From: Paenisporosarcina quisquiliarum_A
Lineage (GTDB): Bacteria > Bacillota > Bacilli > Bacillales_A > Planococcaceae
Assembly (NCBI RefSeq): GCF_043641925.1
Contig: NZ_JBHZRU010000003.1
Location: 158,014 to 222,013, forward strand
DNA: 64,000 nucleotides
Direction: 5' to 3'
Shown one piece after another: positions 54,011 through 61,662 of the stretch; position 1 is the first letter of the stretch; the number at the start of each line of letters is the position of its first letter. Position numbers and translations under genes: made by a program. The notes below the pieces were generated by a model. It did not search any database. It was not told the DNA's origin and saw only the letters and a program-made list of their open reading frames with translations.

Positions 54011-54142
54011 AGTGGTAGGCTATTTCTGAAGACTTCTGCGGAAATAGGAAGCAAGCTAGACCCCACAGACTTAGTTCTCAGAGAGACAGATTAGCTATAA
54101 AAGGTGGCGATTCTTCCAAGGAAAGCGAAAGAAAGAGCTGCC
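54011..54142 (-). repeat. Structured repeat unit A2, inverted
   Basis: Read on the minus strand it has CTTTCGCTTTCC, GTGGGGTCTAGC and TTCCGCAGAAGTCTTCAG in the same order as A1, so it is a diverged inverted copy. It shares GGCTATTTCTGAAGACT and CTAGACCCCACAGACT with the unit at 59545-59674. About 165 nt of A+T-rich DNA without recognisable features separates it from A1. Confidence 0.78.
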
Positions 54143-54160
54143 TAAAAGGCAACCCTTTCC
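54132..54160 (-). terminator. Proximal hairpin of the yqjPQ-like operon, right copy
   Basis: AAAGGGTTGCC pairs with GGCAGCTCTTT on the minus strand (two wobbles); the downstream tract CTTTCGC is poor in T. Partner of the hairpin at 53606-53636. Confidence 0.7.
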
Positions 54161-54165
54161 TTTTC

Positions 54166-54918
54166 TTATTTTTTATCAAAAAAACTTTTACCAAGTTTCT
54201 CAATCGTACCAGGTGCCATGCCGTATATTTTACTTGATACGCCCATATACCAGGGTAAATCTACTTCTCTTCTCGGTCGATCAATTACATTGATAATAGC
54301 ATTAGCCACTTCATCCACAGACAATAAAAACTTTTTCAATGATGTCTTATAAGTTCCTGTCGCATCTGCAAGATCGATAAACGGTGTATCAATCGGACCA
54401 GGATTTATAGTCGTTACATGTATATTGTGTGCTTGGACTTCCATTCGAGTTGCTGTTGCGTACCCAAGAAGTGCATGTTTAGTAGCTGCATAAACAGATG
54501 CTTTCGGTGTTGCGACTTTACCTGCTTGTGACGCTACATAAATTAGATGACCCGTTTTTCGAGAAATCATATGAGGCAGTAAGCGACTCGTCAATTTCAT
54601 AGGAGCCGTCACATTAACACGCATCATTTGTTCAATTTGCTCATCCGTTGTTTCGTGAGCTAACGCAAAAGTTCCAATTCCTGCTGAGAAAACAACAATA
54701 TCAGGTGATGGACATTGACTAACTATCAAATCGACTGCATCATCCATAAACAAATCAGCTTCTATCGTATGGATACCTTGGTCGTTCAATTTTTGAAGGG
54801 CTTCTTTTGAACGACCTGTAGCATACACATCGAATCCTTTTTCTTTCAAATCTTTTGCGACTTGCAAGCCGACCCCACTTGTCGCACCAGTAACTAAAGC
54901 GATTCTATGCTTGTGCAT
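54166..54918 (-). CDS. yqjQ: Short-chain dehydrogenase (YqjQ-like)
   Basis: 250 residues from ATG 54918 (GGAG 9 nt before). ALVTGATSGVGLQVA is the NADP loop; VFSAGIGTFA, the serine in YVASQAG and YAATKHALL complete the SDR active site. It overlaps the upstream metallo-hydrolase gene by 14 nt, the YqjP-YqjQ order of B. subtilis. The substrate is unknown. Confidence 0.87.
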   Translation of the reverse strand: MHKHRIALVTGATSGVGLQVAKDLKEKGFDVYATGRSKEALQKLNDQGIHTIEADLFMDDAVDLIVSQCPSPDIVVFSAGIGTFALAHETTDEQIEQMMRVNVTAPMKLTSRLLPHMISRKTGHLIYVASQAGKVATPKASVYAATKHALLGYATATRMEVQAHNIHVTTINPGPIDTPFIDLADATGTYKTSLKKFLLSVDEVANAIINVIDRPRREVDLPWYMGVSSKIYGMAPGTIEKLGKSFFDKK

Positions 54919-55849
54919 AGGTGAAAACTCCGTTCTGATCTCTTGATTCGATGGCAAGTCCTTCAGACAATAAGTAATCCACTTGTCCAATTGTCTCGGA
55001 TAAAGTCAAACCAAGTTCTTTTTCATAAACCGTTGGGAAAAGCTTTTGTGTAATTTCAAATATGGTAAGTGGTTTGCTTGCAAGCATAGATAATACTTTC
55101 ATCGCTCGCTCATGTTGTTTCTCTAAGCGATGCGTAATGAGTGCATGTACTTGAAAGACTTCATTGCCATGACCGCTATAAATTTTTTCAACAGGCATCG
55201 AAAGGATTTTTTTCAATGATTCATTATACTGTAGCATTGCTTGAGGTCTTCCGGCACTTGGATCAAGTGGTGGTTCGATTAATGGATTAGAAGAGATTTT
55301 CTCTAATATATGGTCTCCACCAATCATTTCTTTGTTTTCTGCATGCCAAAACGAAACATGACTTTGTGCATGACCTAGTGTTTCAATGACTGACCAGCCT
55401 GGATGACCCGGCAAAGAATCATTTTCTTCAAGTGTGACATCAAGTGGGCGGTTCCCTAAGAATGAAACCGGACGTTTCATCTTTTCAACCCACGAATGAT
55501 ATTTCTCAGGAACCCCTTCTTCAATCAATCTTTCTAAATAAAATTCATCATGATAAGCAAAGAAAGCAGGGTCCCGTGTTAACCAAAGGTCATTGTAAAC
55601 ATGTCCAAATACTTTAGCTTGCGGGAATGCATCAATCCAGCCTGCATGATCAGGATGATGATGAGTTAAAAAGACTTGTTCCACATCATTAAATGAATAT
55701 CCAGCTTCTTTTATTCCCCGCTCCAAGGCCTCATATGCTTCAGGAGTCTTTGGACCAGCATCTATTAAGGAAAGTGCATCCCCTTTTAATAAATAAGCAT
55801 TTACATCTCCTACAGCAAATGGCGTAGGTAAAATTAGTTTATGTATCAT
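54905..55849 (-). CDS. yqjP: MBL-fold hydrolase (YqjP-like)
   Basis: 314 residues. FLTHHHPDHAGWID is the HxHxDH zinc motif, with further ligands in LGHAQSHVSFW, GGDHIL and YSGHG. A C-terminal winged-helix-like domain (KPLTIFEITQKLFPTVYEKE) is typical of LACTB2-like members. Glyoxalase II-like or RNase-like activity is possible. Divergent from the proI T-box. Confidence 0.88.
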   Translation of the reverse strand: MIHKLILPTPFAVGDVNAYLLKGDALSLIDAGPKTPEAYEALERGIKEAGYSFNDVEQVFLTHHHPDHAGWIDAFPQAKVFGHVYNDLWLTRDPAFFAYHDEFYLERLIEEGVPEKYHSWVEKMKRPVSFLGNRPLDVTLEENDSLPGHPGWSVIETLGHAQSHVSFWHAENKEMIGGDHILEKISSNPLIEPPLDPSAGRPQAMLQYNESLKKILSMPVEKIYSGHGNEVFQVHALITHRLEKQHERAMKVLSMLASKPLTIFEITQKLFPTVYEKELGLTLSETIGQVDYLLSEGLAIESRDQNGVFTYAQA

Positions 55850-55923
55850 ATGGCATTCTCCTTAAACTGAATCACTATTCACTACATTGTACAGGGTTTT
55901 TAGGATGACGTCATCTTTTGTAC

Positions 55924-55953
55924 TTGACAAGTCAAAACAAGGACGCATATACT
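55924..55953 (+). promoter_or_regulatory. Sigma-A promoter of proI
   Basis: -35 TTGACA (consensus), 18-nt spacer, -10 TATACT. Start near 55960, just ahead of the T-box leader. Confidence 0.82.
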
Positions 55954-55971
55954 TTCAATAATTTAAAAACG

Positions 55972-56206
55972 GCAAGCGTTGAAAAAGAATAGTAATTGTG
56001 ATGACGGAAAAAAGAAATTGTATCCACCGGCTGAAAGGTACAAATCCCACTCTTGCGATGAACCTACTTTGGAGCTTCCATGCAAACATGGACGTAACTT
56101 CACGATACGAAGAAAAGTTGTACTCATTTTCGAGTGAAACTAGGTGGTACCGCGGAAACATGCGTTTTCGTCCTTTTATTAGGACGGGAGCGCATGTTTT
56201 TTTCAT
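55972..56206 (+). promoter_or_regulatory. tRNA-Pro-responsive T-box riboswitch
   Basis: Stem I is closed by GCAAG (55972-55976) and CTTGC (56052-56056). On its 3' side AAATCCCACT offers CCC (56046-56048) followed by A as the proline specifier codon. The T-box AGGTGGTACCGCG (56142-56154) includes TGGT, complementary to an ACCA tRNA end. The terminator is AACATGCG...CGCATGTT with GTCC/GGAC inside and a seven-T run ending near 56202. Uncharged tRNA-Pro should allow readthrough into proI. Confidence 0.93.
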
Positions 56207-56231
56207 ACACTGATTTTAGGGAGGCATTTAA

Positions 56232-57044
56232 ATGAAAAAGATTGTATTTATTGGAGCGGGATCCATGGCACAAGCAATTATTCATGGATGGGAAAAAGAA
56301 AAGACGGTTTCTTTTGAAAACGTTTATGTGATGAATAAATCAGATCTCGTCAAACAAGAATATTTGAAGAAGACATATGGTTTACAAATCATTTGTGAGA
56401 ATAAAGAACAGATTCGTACTGCAGACTTGATTATCTTGGCAACTAAACCGAAAGACGTTCAGGAAGCAATGAAAAGCATTTCAAGCTACCTCTCACCTTC
56501 CACTGTCGTATTATCAGTAGTTGCCGGTGTCCCAATGTCAACGATCGAGAAAGGACTTGGTCATCGTCCAATTGCTCGGTGCATGCCAAATACCTCCGCT
56601 ACTATTGGCATGTCAGCAAGTGCAGTTTCGTGGAATTCTCTTGTAGAAGAAACAACGAAAATAGAAATTATAAATTTATTAAACGCTATTGGAACCGTGA
56701 TTCAAGTGGAAGAAGATAAATTACATGTCATTACAGCATTATCCGGAAGCGGTCCAGCATATGTCTATTATTTTGTTGAGGCTTTCGAAGAAGCGGCTGT
56801 GTCACTTGGACTTTCTTCAAAAGTGGCACGTGATTTACTCATTGAAACACTCGCAGGCTCAGCTGAGATGATGAAACAGTCTTCAAAATCACCAGAAGTC
56901 CTTCGCAAGCAAGTAACCAGTCCAGGCGGAACAACTGAAGCAGGACTTGCAGCTTTACAAAAAAATAATTTTATTCAGATTCTCGGCACTTGTTTAAAAG
57001 ATGCAGAATTGCGTTCCAGAGAACTAGGAAAACAATATGATTAA
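56232..57044 (+). CDS. proI: Pyrroline-5-carboxylate reductase
   Basis: 270 residues. FIGAGSMAQAIIHG is the NAD(P) loop; RCMPNTSATIG, ALSGSGPAYVYYFVEAF and KQVTSPGGTTEAGL are ProC/ProI signatures. Makes proline from pyrroline-5-carboxylate. The T-box upstream and synteny with yqjP/yqjQ identify the proI (yqjO) copy. GGGAGGC precedes the ATG. Confidence 0.96.
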   Translation: MKKIVFIGAGSMAQAIIHGWEKEKTVSFENVYVMNKSDLVKQEYLKKTYGLQIICENKEQIRTADLIILATKPKDVQEAMKSISSYLSPSTVVLSVVAGVPMSTIEKGLGHRPIARCMPNTSATIGMSASAVSWNSLVEETTKIEIINLLNAIGTVIQVEEDKLHVITALSGSGPAYVYYFVEAFEEAAVSLGLSSKVARDLLIETLAGSAEMMKQSSKSPEVLRKQVTSPGGTTEAGLAALQKNNFIQILGTCLKDAELRSRELGKQYD

Positions 57045-57144
57045 CAAATTTTCTCTTAAAAAATTAGCTCGCATCTAAAATGGTGCAAGTTAATACTTTT
57101 CTTATACTGATAGCAGTAAACTTATACATTCTAATCAGTACAAA

Positions 57145-57174
57145 GAAAAAAGGAAGGCTGTAAACAACCTTCCT
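57145..57174 (-). terminator. Terminator of speD
   Basis: GGAAGG and CCTTCC with TTG/CAG inside, then six T residues on the minus strand. Confidence 0.88.
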
Positions 57175-57182
57175 AACATAAC

Positions 57183-57989
57183 TTAAGACATATTTTTAGC
57201 GTAAAAAATTTCATCCATTTCTTTTTTCAACTTTTTCGAAATGGCTTTTTGCTCATCTTCTGATAATTCTTCAGCAGAATAACCAAACAAGTAATTATTT
57301 AAGTCGAATTTTTTTAATTTACATTTCGTATGGAATATATTTTCTTGATAAACGTTAACATCTATCATTTGATAAACTTCTTGCAAGCTATCTGGAATAT
57401 AATTTTGGATCGAATCAATATCATGGTCAATAAATAATTTATGACCTTTAACATCTCTTGTAAATCCACGAACACGATAGTCAATAACCATTACGTCAGT
57501 TTCAAATGAATGAATCAAGAAGTTCAGAGCTTTTAGCGGAGAGATTTCTCCACAAGTTGAAATGTCGATATCTGCTCTAAACGTACTAATTCCTTCATCA
57601 GGGTGATATTCAGGATACGTATGAACCGTAATATGACTCTTATCTAAATGTCCAACGACTGTTTCTGGGAAAGGACCTGGTGATTCTTTAAAGGATTCCA
57701 TTGGAGACTGATCAACTGGACCTTCAGAAACAAGAATCGTTACACTTGCTCCTTGAGGCTCATAATCTTGTTTTGCAATATTTAAGACATTCGCTTCGAT
57801 AATATCCGTTACATCCGTTAAAATCTTCGTTAACCGTTCAGCATTATATTGTTCATCAATATAATTAATATAAGCTTCACGTTCTTCCTTCGTTCTTGTA
57901 TAACAAATATCATACATATTAAAACTTAATGTCTTTGTTAAGTTATTAAAACCATGTAATTCAATTCTTTGCGTAGGAGTTAAACTCAT
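57183..57989 (-). CDS. speD: S-adenosylmethionine decarboxylase proenzyme, E. coli-type
   Basis: 268 residues, the long class-1a form, about twice the size of the SpeH-type enzyme of B. subtilis. HLDKSHITVHTYPE contains the Lys-Ser autocleavage site that creates the pyruvoyl group; TFRADIDISTCGEISPLKALN and VNVYQENIFHTKC are family blocks. Supplies decarboxylated SAM for spermidine synthesis. Start ATG after AAAGGGGA. Confidence 0.95.
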   Translation of the reverse strand: MSLTPTQRIELHGFNNLTKTLSFNMYDICYTRTKEEREAYINYIDEQYNAERLTKILTDVTDIIEANVLNIAKQDYEPQGASVTILVSEGPVDQSPMESFKESPGPFPETVVGHLDKSHITVHTYPEYHPDEGISTFRADIDISTCGEISPLKALNFLIHSFETDVMVIDYRVRGFTRDVKGHKLFIDHDIDSIQNYIPDSLQEVYQMIDVNVYQENIFHTKCKLKKFDLNNYLFGYSAEELSEDEQKAISKKLKKEMDEIFYAKNMS

Positions 57990-58235
57990 TTTTCAAAAAT
58001 CCCCTTTATCTACTGAAAATATTATTGTTATTAGCATAACATGTTACTACAAATATCGACATATTTCTATTTTTCCACAAAACCCACGTAGTGAAACATA
58101 CCAAATACAAGGACTTTATTCCATTTTTTTATTACTCGAATATATTTCATCGATTTCCCATGAGCAGGAGAAACACTAAAATTAATGTGAATTTGCTATA
58201 CTCTATTATATACATAAGAGGAGGAGTTTTCATAA

Positions 58236-59252
58236 ATGGCGAAATTATTTCAAGAATATACAATTAAAGATGTGACATTCAAAAATAGAATTGTTATGGC
58301 TCCCATGTGTCAATACTCTAGTCATAACCAAGATGGACAAATTGAAGATTGGCATCGTACTCATTATGCAACACGCGCTGTTGGACAAGTTGGGCTAATT
58401 ATTCTTGAAGCTACAGCTGTTCAACCCGAAGGAAGAATTTCTGCTCAAGATTTAGGTATTTGGAGTGATGAACATACAAAAGGGTTAACGGAAGTAGTCA
58501 ATTTAATGAAATCTCATGGCGCAAAAACAGGTATTCAACTAGCTCACGCAGGAAGAAAAGCAACTGTGGATGGTGATATCTATGCCCCATCTCCATTGGC
58601 CTTTAATGAGCACTACAAAACGCCAAACGAAATGACAATAGATGATACCAAAAACACAGTAACTGCTTTTAAAGAAGCGGCAATACGCTCTAAAACAGCC
58701 GGATTTGATGTTATAGAACTTCATGGTGCTCATGGTTATTTAATTAATGAGTTTCTTTCTCCTTTAACAAACAAACGCACAGATGAATATGGTGGAAGTG
58801 ACGAAAATCGATATAGACTCTTACGAGAAACGATTGATGCCGTAAGATCGGTATGGAATGGTCCACTTTTTGTTCGTATATCTGCACATGATTATACAGA
58901 AGGTGGAATGACGCCTGATTCATATGTAACGATGACGAAATGGATGAAAGAACAAGATGTAGATTTAGTAGATGTTAGCTCTGGGGCAAACGTGCCGGCA
59001 CCAATTGATGTCTTTCCTGGGTATCAAGTTAATTTTGCTGAAACGATTAAACATGACACTCCTATTCCGACAGGTGCAGTAGGACTCATTACTTCACCAC
59101 TTCATGCAGAAGAAATTTTACAAAATGATCGAGCAGATTTAATCTTTTTAGCTCGCGAACTTCTACGCGATCCTTATTGGCCATATCGCGCTGCTAAGGA
59201 ATTACGTACAGAAATTAAATCACCAGTTCAATATGAACGTGGCTGGCTATAA
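58236..59252 (+). CDS. namA: NADPH dehydrogenase, old yellow enzyme (YqjM)
   Basis: 338 residues. RIVMAPMCQYS with the FMN-modulating cysteine, QLAHAGRKA, ELHGAHGYLINEFLSPLTNKRTDEYGG and RELLRDPYWP are YqjM-subfamily signatures. Reduces activated C=C bonds and nitro compounds; detoxification is the usual view. AGGAGGAG precedes the ATG. Confidence 0.96.
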   Translation: MAKLFQEYTIKDVTFKNRIVMAPMCQYSSHNQDGQIEDWHRTHYATRAVGQVGLIILEATAVQPEGRISAQDLGIWSDEHTKGLTEVVNLMKSHGAKTGIQLAHAGRKATVDGDIYAPSPLAFNEHYKTPNEMTIDDTKNTVTAFKEAAIRSKTAGFDVIELHGAHGYLINEFLSPLTNKRTDEYGGSDENRYRLLRETIDAVRSVWNGPLFVRISAHDYTEGGMTPDSYVTMTKWMKEQDVDLVDVSSGANVPAPIDVFPGYQVNFAETIKHDTPIPTGAVGLITSPLHAEEILQNDRADLIFLARELLRDPYWPYRAAKELRTEIKSPVQYERGWL

Positions 59253-59267
59253 ATTAGAAAATGAAAA

Positions 59268-59296
59268 GGAATGCTAATTCATGTGATTAGCATTCC
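59268..59296 (-). terminator. Hairpin left of the repeat pair, T tract on the minus strand
   Basis: GGAATGCTAAT and ATTAGCATTCC, perfect 11-bp stem. Only the minus strand has a following T run (CCTTTTC), so it suits the GNAT gene 460 nt away rather than namA beside it. Confidence 0.72.
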
Positions 59297-59317
59297 TCAG
59301 AATTTAGACAAAAAAAT

Positions 59318-59441
59318 GTTGATTTCCATTGCGGTGGTCGCTTTCCGCGGGCAAGACTTCAGTCGCTTCCTTCGCGAGGCTCAGTCCAGGGTCTTCAGTT
59401 CTTGCTGGTTCCGCAGGAGTCGCCACCTTCATTCCAATCAA
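59318..59441 (+). repeat. Structured repeat unit B1
   Basis: TTGATTTCCATTGCGGTGG at the left end and GTCGCCACC then CATTCCAATCAA at the right pair as an imperfect palindrome. Core motifs CGCTTTCCGCGGG, CTCAGTCCAGGGTCT and TTCCGCAGGAGTC. Closely matches the ends and core of A1 (53656-53844). Confidence 0.82.
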
Positions 59442-59544
59442 AAGAATTAAGAGTAATTATAATAACGTGCCCTTATTTACAACTTTTAAATTAGTTCTTT
59501 TAATATCTTCAATGAACATATTTGCAACTAATTAAGTAGAAAAG

Positions 59545-59674
59545 TGGTTGGCTATTTCTGAAGACTCCTGCGGAAAAACGAAATACGCTAGACCCCACAG
59601 ACTCAACTGTCAGAGACAGATGAGTCGAGGAGGCTAGGGTTTCGTCCGCGGAAAGCGAAAGAAATAGCCAACCA
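59545..59674 (-). repeat. Structured repeat unit B2, inverted
   Basis: Ends TGGTTGGCTATTTC and GAAATAGCCAACCA are a perfect 14-bp inverted repeat. On the minus strand CGCTTTCCGCGG, GGGGTCTAGCG and TTCCGCAGGAGTC follow in the same order as in B1. The ~100-nt spacer between B1 and B2 is A+T-rich and featureless. Confidence 0.82.
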
Positions 59675-59738
59675 TCAACATATTAATTTAAAATTTTTAT
59701 GCAGTGTCTAAAAAAATATTCTTTATCTATATTCTGAA

Positions 59739-59767
59739 GAATGCTAATTCACACTGGATTAGCATTC
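59739..59767 (+). terminator. Hairpin right of the repeat pair, T tract on the plus strand
   Basis: GAATGCTAAT and ATTAGCATTC, near-identical in stem and loop edge to the hairpin at 59268-59296. A CCTTTTTC tract follows only on the plus strand, so it suits namA. It overlaps the stop codon of the GNAT gene. Confidence 0.72.
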
Positions 59768-60202
59768 CTTTTTCATGTTTACATCATATTCTTCGAATGT
59801 TTTCCTAAAGCCATAAAAAGGTCGATAATCTTGACTCTCATAAAAACTATGAGACGTTGAACTTGCCAGCAATTCCATTCGCGTATTGGGATACAGGCTA
59901 TGAATCCAATAAGTGATTTTTTGTCCTAACCCTTTTCCTCTGAAGCTTTCATCTATTAATAATTCACATATGTATAAGCTAATTGAACCGTCTGTAAGTC
60001 CACGGCAATATCCGACGATTCGTTCATTCGCTACCGCTACAAACGCCACGTTAGAATTCATCCAAGCGCGTTTCGTATCTTCATGCTTTGTCACTAGGTT
60101 ATTCCAACCCTCTTTTTTATTTAATTCATTGATTTCTAGAAAATCCTTTTCTTCAAATGCTCGTATGTATACCGTTTCATCATTACGTAAAGTTATGTTC
60201 AT
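59759..60202 (-). CDS. GNAT family N-acetyltransferase
   Basis: 147 residues from ATG 60202 (GGAAGGG before it). YICELLIDESFRGKGLGQKITYWI is the acetyl-CoA site; MELLASSTSHSFYESQDYRPFYGFRK is the C-terminal GNAT strand and helix. The substrate is unknown. Lies 20 nt after the lipoprotein gene and probably shares its transcript. Confidence 0.88.
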   Translation of the reverse strand: MNITLRNDETVYIRAFEEKDFLEINELNKKEGWNNLVTKHEDTKRAWMNSNVAFVAVANERIVGYCRGLTDGSISLYICELLIDESFRGKGLGQKITYWIHSLYPNTRMELLASSTSHSFYESQDYRPFYGFRKTFEEYDVNMKKEC

Positions 60203-60222
60203 AATGGTCCCTTCCAACTCAT

Positions 60223-60657
60223 TTAATCTTTTTCAAATTCAATTTCGTTGTTTATCAGTTCAACATCGTCTTGTTTTTTAAAATAATTTTGTAATGCAAG
60301 TGCTACTGAAGAATCCATTTGAAATGTTTTATTTTCATCTGGGTGCAACTGTTGAATATATCCCTCGCCATTCGTTAAGATCCAGAGGTGATAATTTTTC
60401 TCTTTTTCATCAGCAAAATCAATATTAAAGGATAATAATGGTTCTGTCATAATGACTTTATCATGTAACAACTCCGAGTTGTTTATAGCAGTAATCAATA
60501 ATTGTATTTCTTTAGAGTCTTCCTCTGGATATAACACCATGGATGACACCTCTTTATTCCAATAATTTAGAGATAACTGTTCGATTTTTTCTTTTGGTAT
60601 GCTGCATGCACTTAAAAATATGATACTACATAACATGCAAACGATAAAAACCCTCAT
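60223..60657 (-). CDS. Small lipoprotein of unknown function
   Basis: 144 residues. Lipoprotein signal with lipobox LSAC at ~15-18; the mature part is charged, with LWILTNGEGYIQQL and no recognised domain. Probably anchored outside the membrane. First gene of a pair with the GNAT downstream. Confidence 0.78.
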   Translation of the reverse strand: MRVFIVCMLCSIIFLSACSIPKEKIEQLSLNYWNKEVSSMVLYPEEDSKEIQLLITAINNSELLHDKVIMTEPLLSFNIDFADEKEKNYHLWILTNGEGYIQQLHPDENKTFQMDSSVALALQNYFKKQDDVELINNEIEFEKD

Positions 60658-60735
60658 TGGTTCCCTACTTTTAAATGAATAATCATTATGTGTTAGTTTA
60701 CATAATAATGTTATAGTTATTATTTGGATGAGCGT

Positions 60736-60822
60736 TCAACTTCTTTCTCTAAATAGATAAAAAATGGGAAGATACATTACTACAACTAGTATTACCCATC
60801 CCAAATAAAAGACCCCATTCAT
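60736..60822 (-). CDS. Possible 28-residue membrane peptide
   Basis: MNGVFYLGWVILVVVM then YLPIFYLFRERS: one hydrophobic helix and a basic end, a plausible small membrane protein in the 283-nt gap before the YdeI-like gene. The ribosome binding site is weak (only AAGTAAAG), so this is uncertain. Nothing else is visible in the gap. Confidence 0.35.
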   Translation of the reverse strand: MNGVFYLGWVILVVVMYLPIFYLFRERS

Positions 60823-60940
60823 ACTTTACTTACTTTACTATTCAAGAGTATTAAAGTAATTTCCTTCCTAATTCCAATATTCATTGATATTGTATGCTCA
60901 TTTATTTATGATTAGAGAAAAAATAAGGGGCGAAACAAGT

Positions 60941-61618
60941 ATGAACTCTGAAAGAAGCATCGTGGATAAATTAAGGATTAAGAAATTCTCTACAAAACTA
61001 CTTTTAGCAGCACCTGAAGATATTTCAGATTTTAATAGTGTAAATATGGATACAGAAATTAATAAAGAACAGTATCAATTCGTTTTTATTTTCATTCATA
61101 CAATTGAAGAATTTCTTAGCTATTTAAAAACTTTAATCGAAAAAGATTTGGTACAGGAAAATGGATTTGTCTACTTTGCTTATCCGAAAAAGAACAACCC
61201 AAAATATGAACATTATATTGAGAGAGATCGTATTTTTGACTATATTGATCCAAAAAAAGAAGGTTTTGTCCAAGACAGTAATTTAAAGTTTTCTAAAATG
61301 GTTAGCTTAAATGACGTGTATACGATTATCGGATTGAAATCTATGAAAAAAGATATGCAAAAGCCCACTTCTCAGAAAAACAGTCAGTGTGTGGATGATT
61401 ACATAGATTTTGTCGATACAATTAAAATTCAACTCACAAATAATGAGGATTTACTTAATGCATATAATCATCTAACCTTTGGCTATCAAAAAGACTGGGC
61501 ACGATACATTTACAGTGCAAAACGAAAAGAAACCCAAGAAAAGAGATTCGAAGAAATGGGCATTGTGTTAGGTGAAGGTTATAAATCGATGGATTTATAC
61601 AGAAAGAAAAAGAAATGA
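60941..61618 (+). CDS. YdeI/OmpD-associated family protein
   Basis: 225 residues from ATG 60941 (AAGGGGCG before it). The C-terminal third (NAYNHLTFGYQKDWARYIY then AKRKETQEKRFEEM) is the OmdA/YdeI domain, linked in other bacteria to bacteriocin or peptide resistance. The N-terminal part (KLLLAAPEDISDFNS) resembles DUF3052-like proteins. The function is unknown. Confidence 0.8.
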   Translation: MNSERSIVDKLRIKKFSTKLLLAAPEDISDFNSVNMDTEINKEQYQFVFIFIHTIEEFLSYLKTLIEKDLVQENGFVYFAYPKKNNPKYEHYIERDRIFDYIDPKKEGFVQDSNLKFSKMVSLNDVYTIIGLKSMKKDMQKPTSQKNSQCVDDYIDFVDTIKIQLTNNEDLLNAYNHLTFGYQKDWARYIYSAKRKETQEKRFEEMGIVLGEGYKSMDLYRKKKK

Positions 61619-61619
61619 C

Positions 61620-61662
61620 AAAAGGCGTATCCAAACGATTTGTTTGAGATACGCCTATTTTT
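61620..61662. terminator. Bidirectional terminator
   Basis: AAAGGCGTATC and GATACGCCTATTTTTT enclose CAAACGA-TTTGTTTG, which can extend the stem. Shared by the YdeI-like gene and rnz. Confidence 0.9.

Noticed and set aside
53656..59674. CRISPR array or transposon with transposase
   Set aside because: Only four diverged units in two pairs, no regular spacers, no cas genes and no transposase frame.
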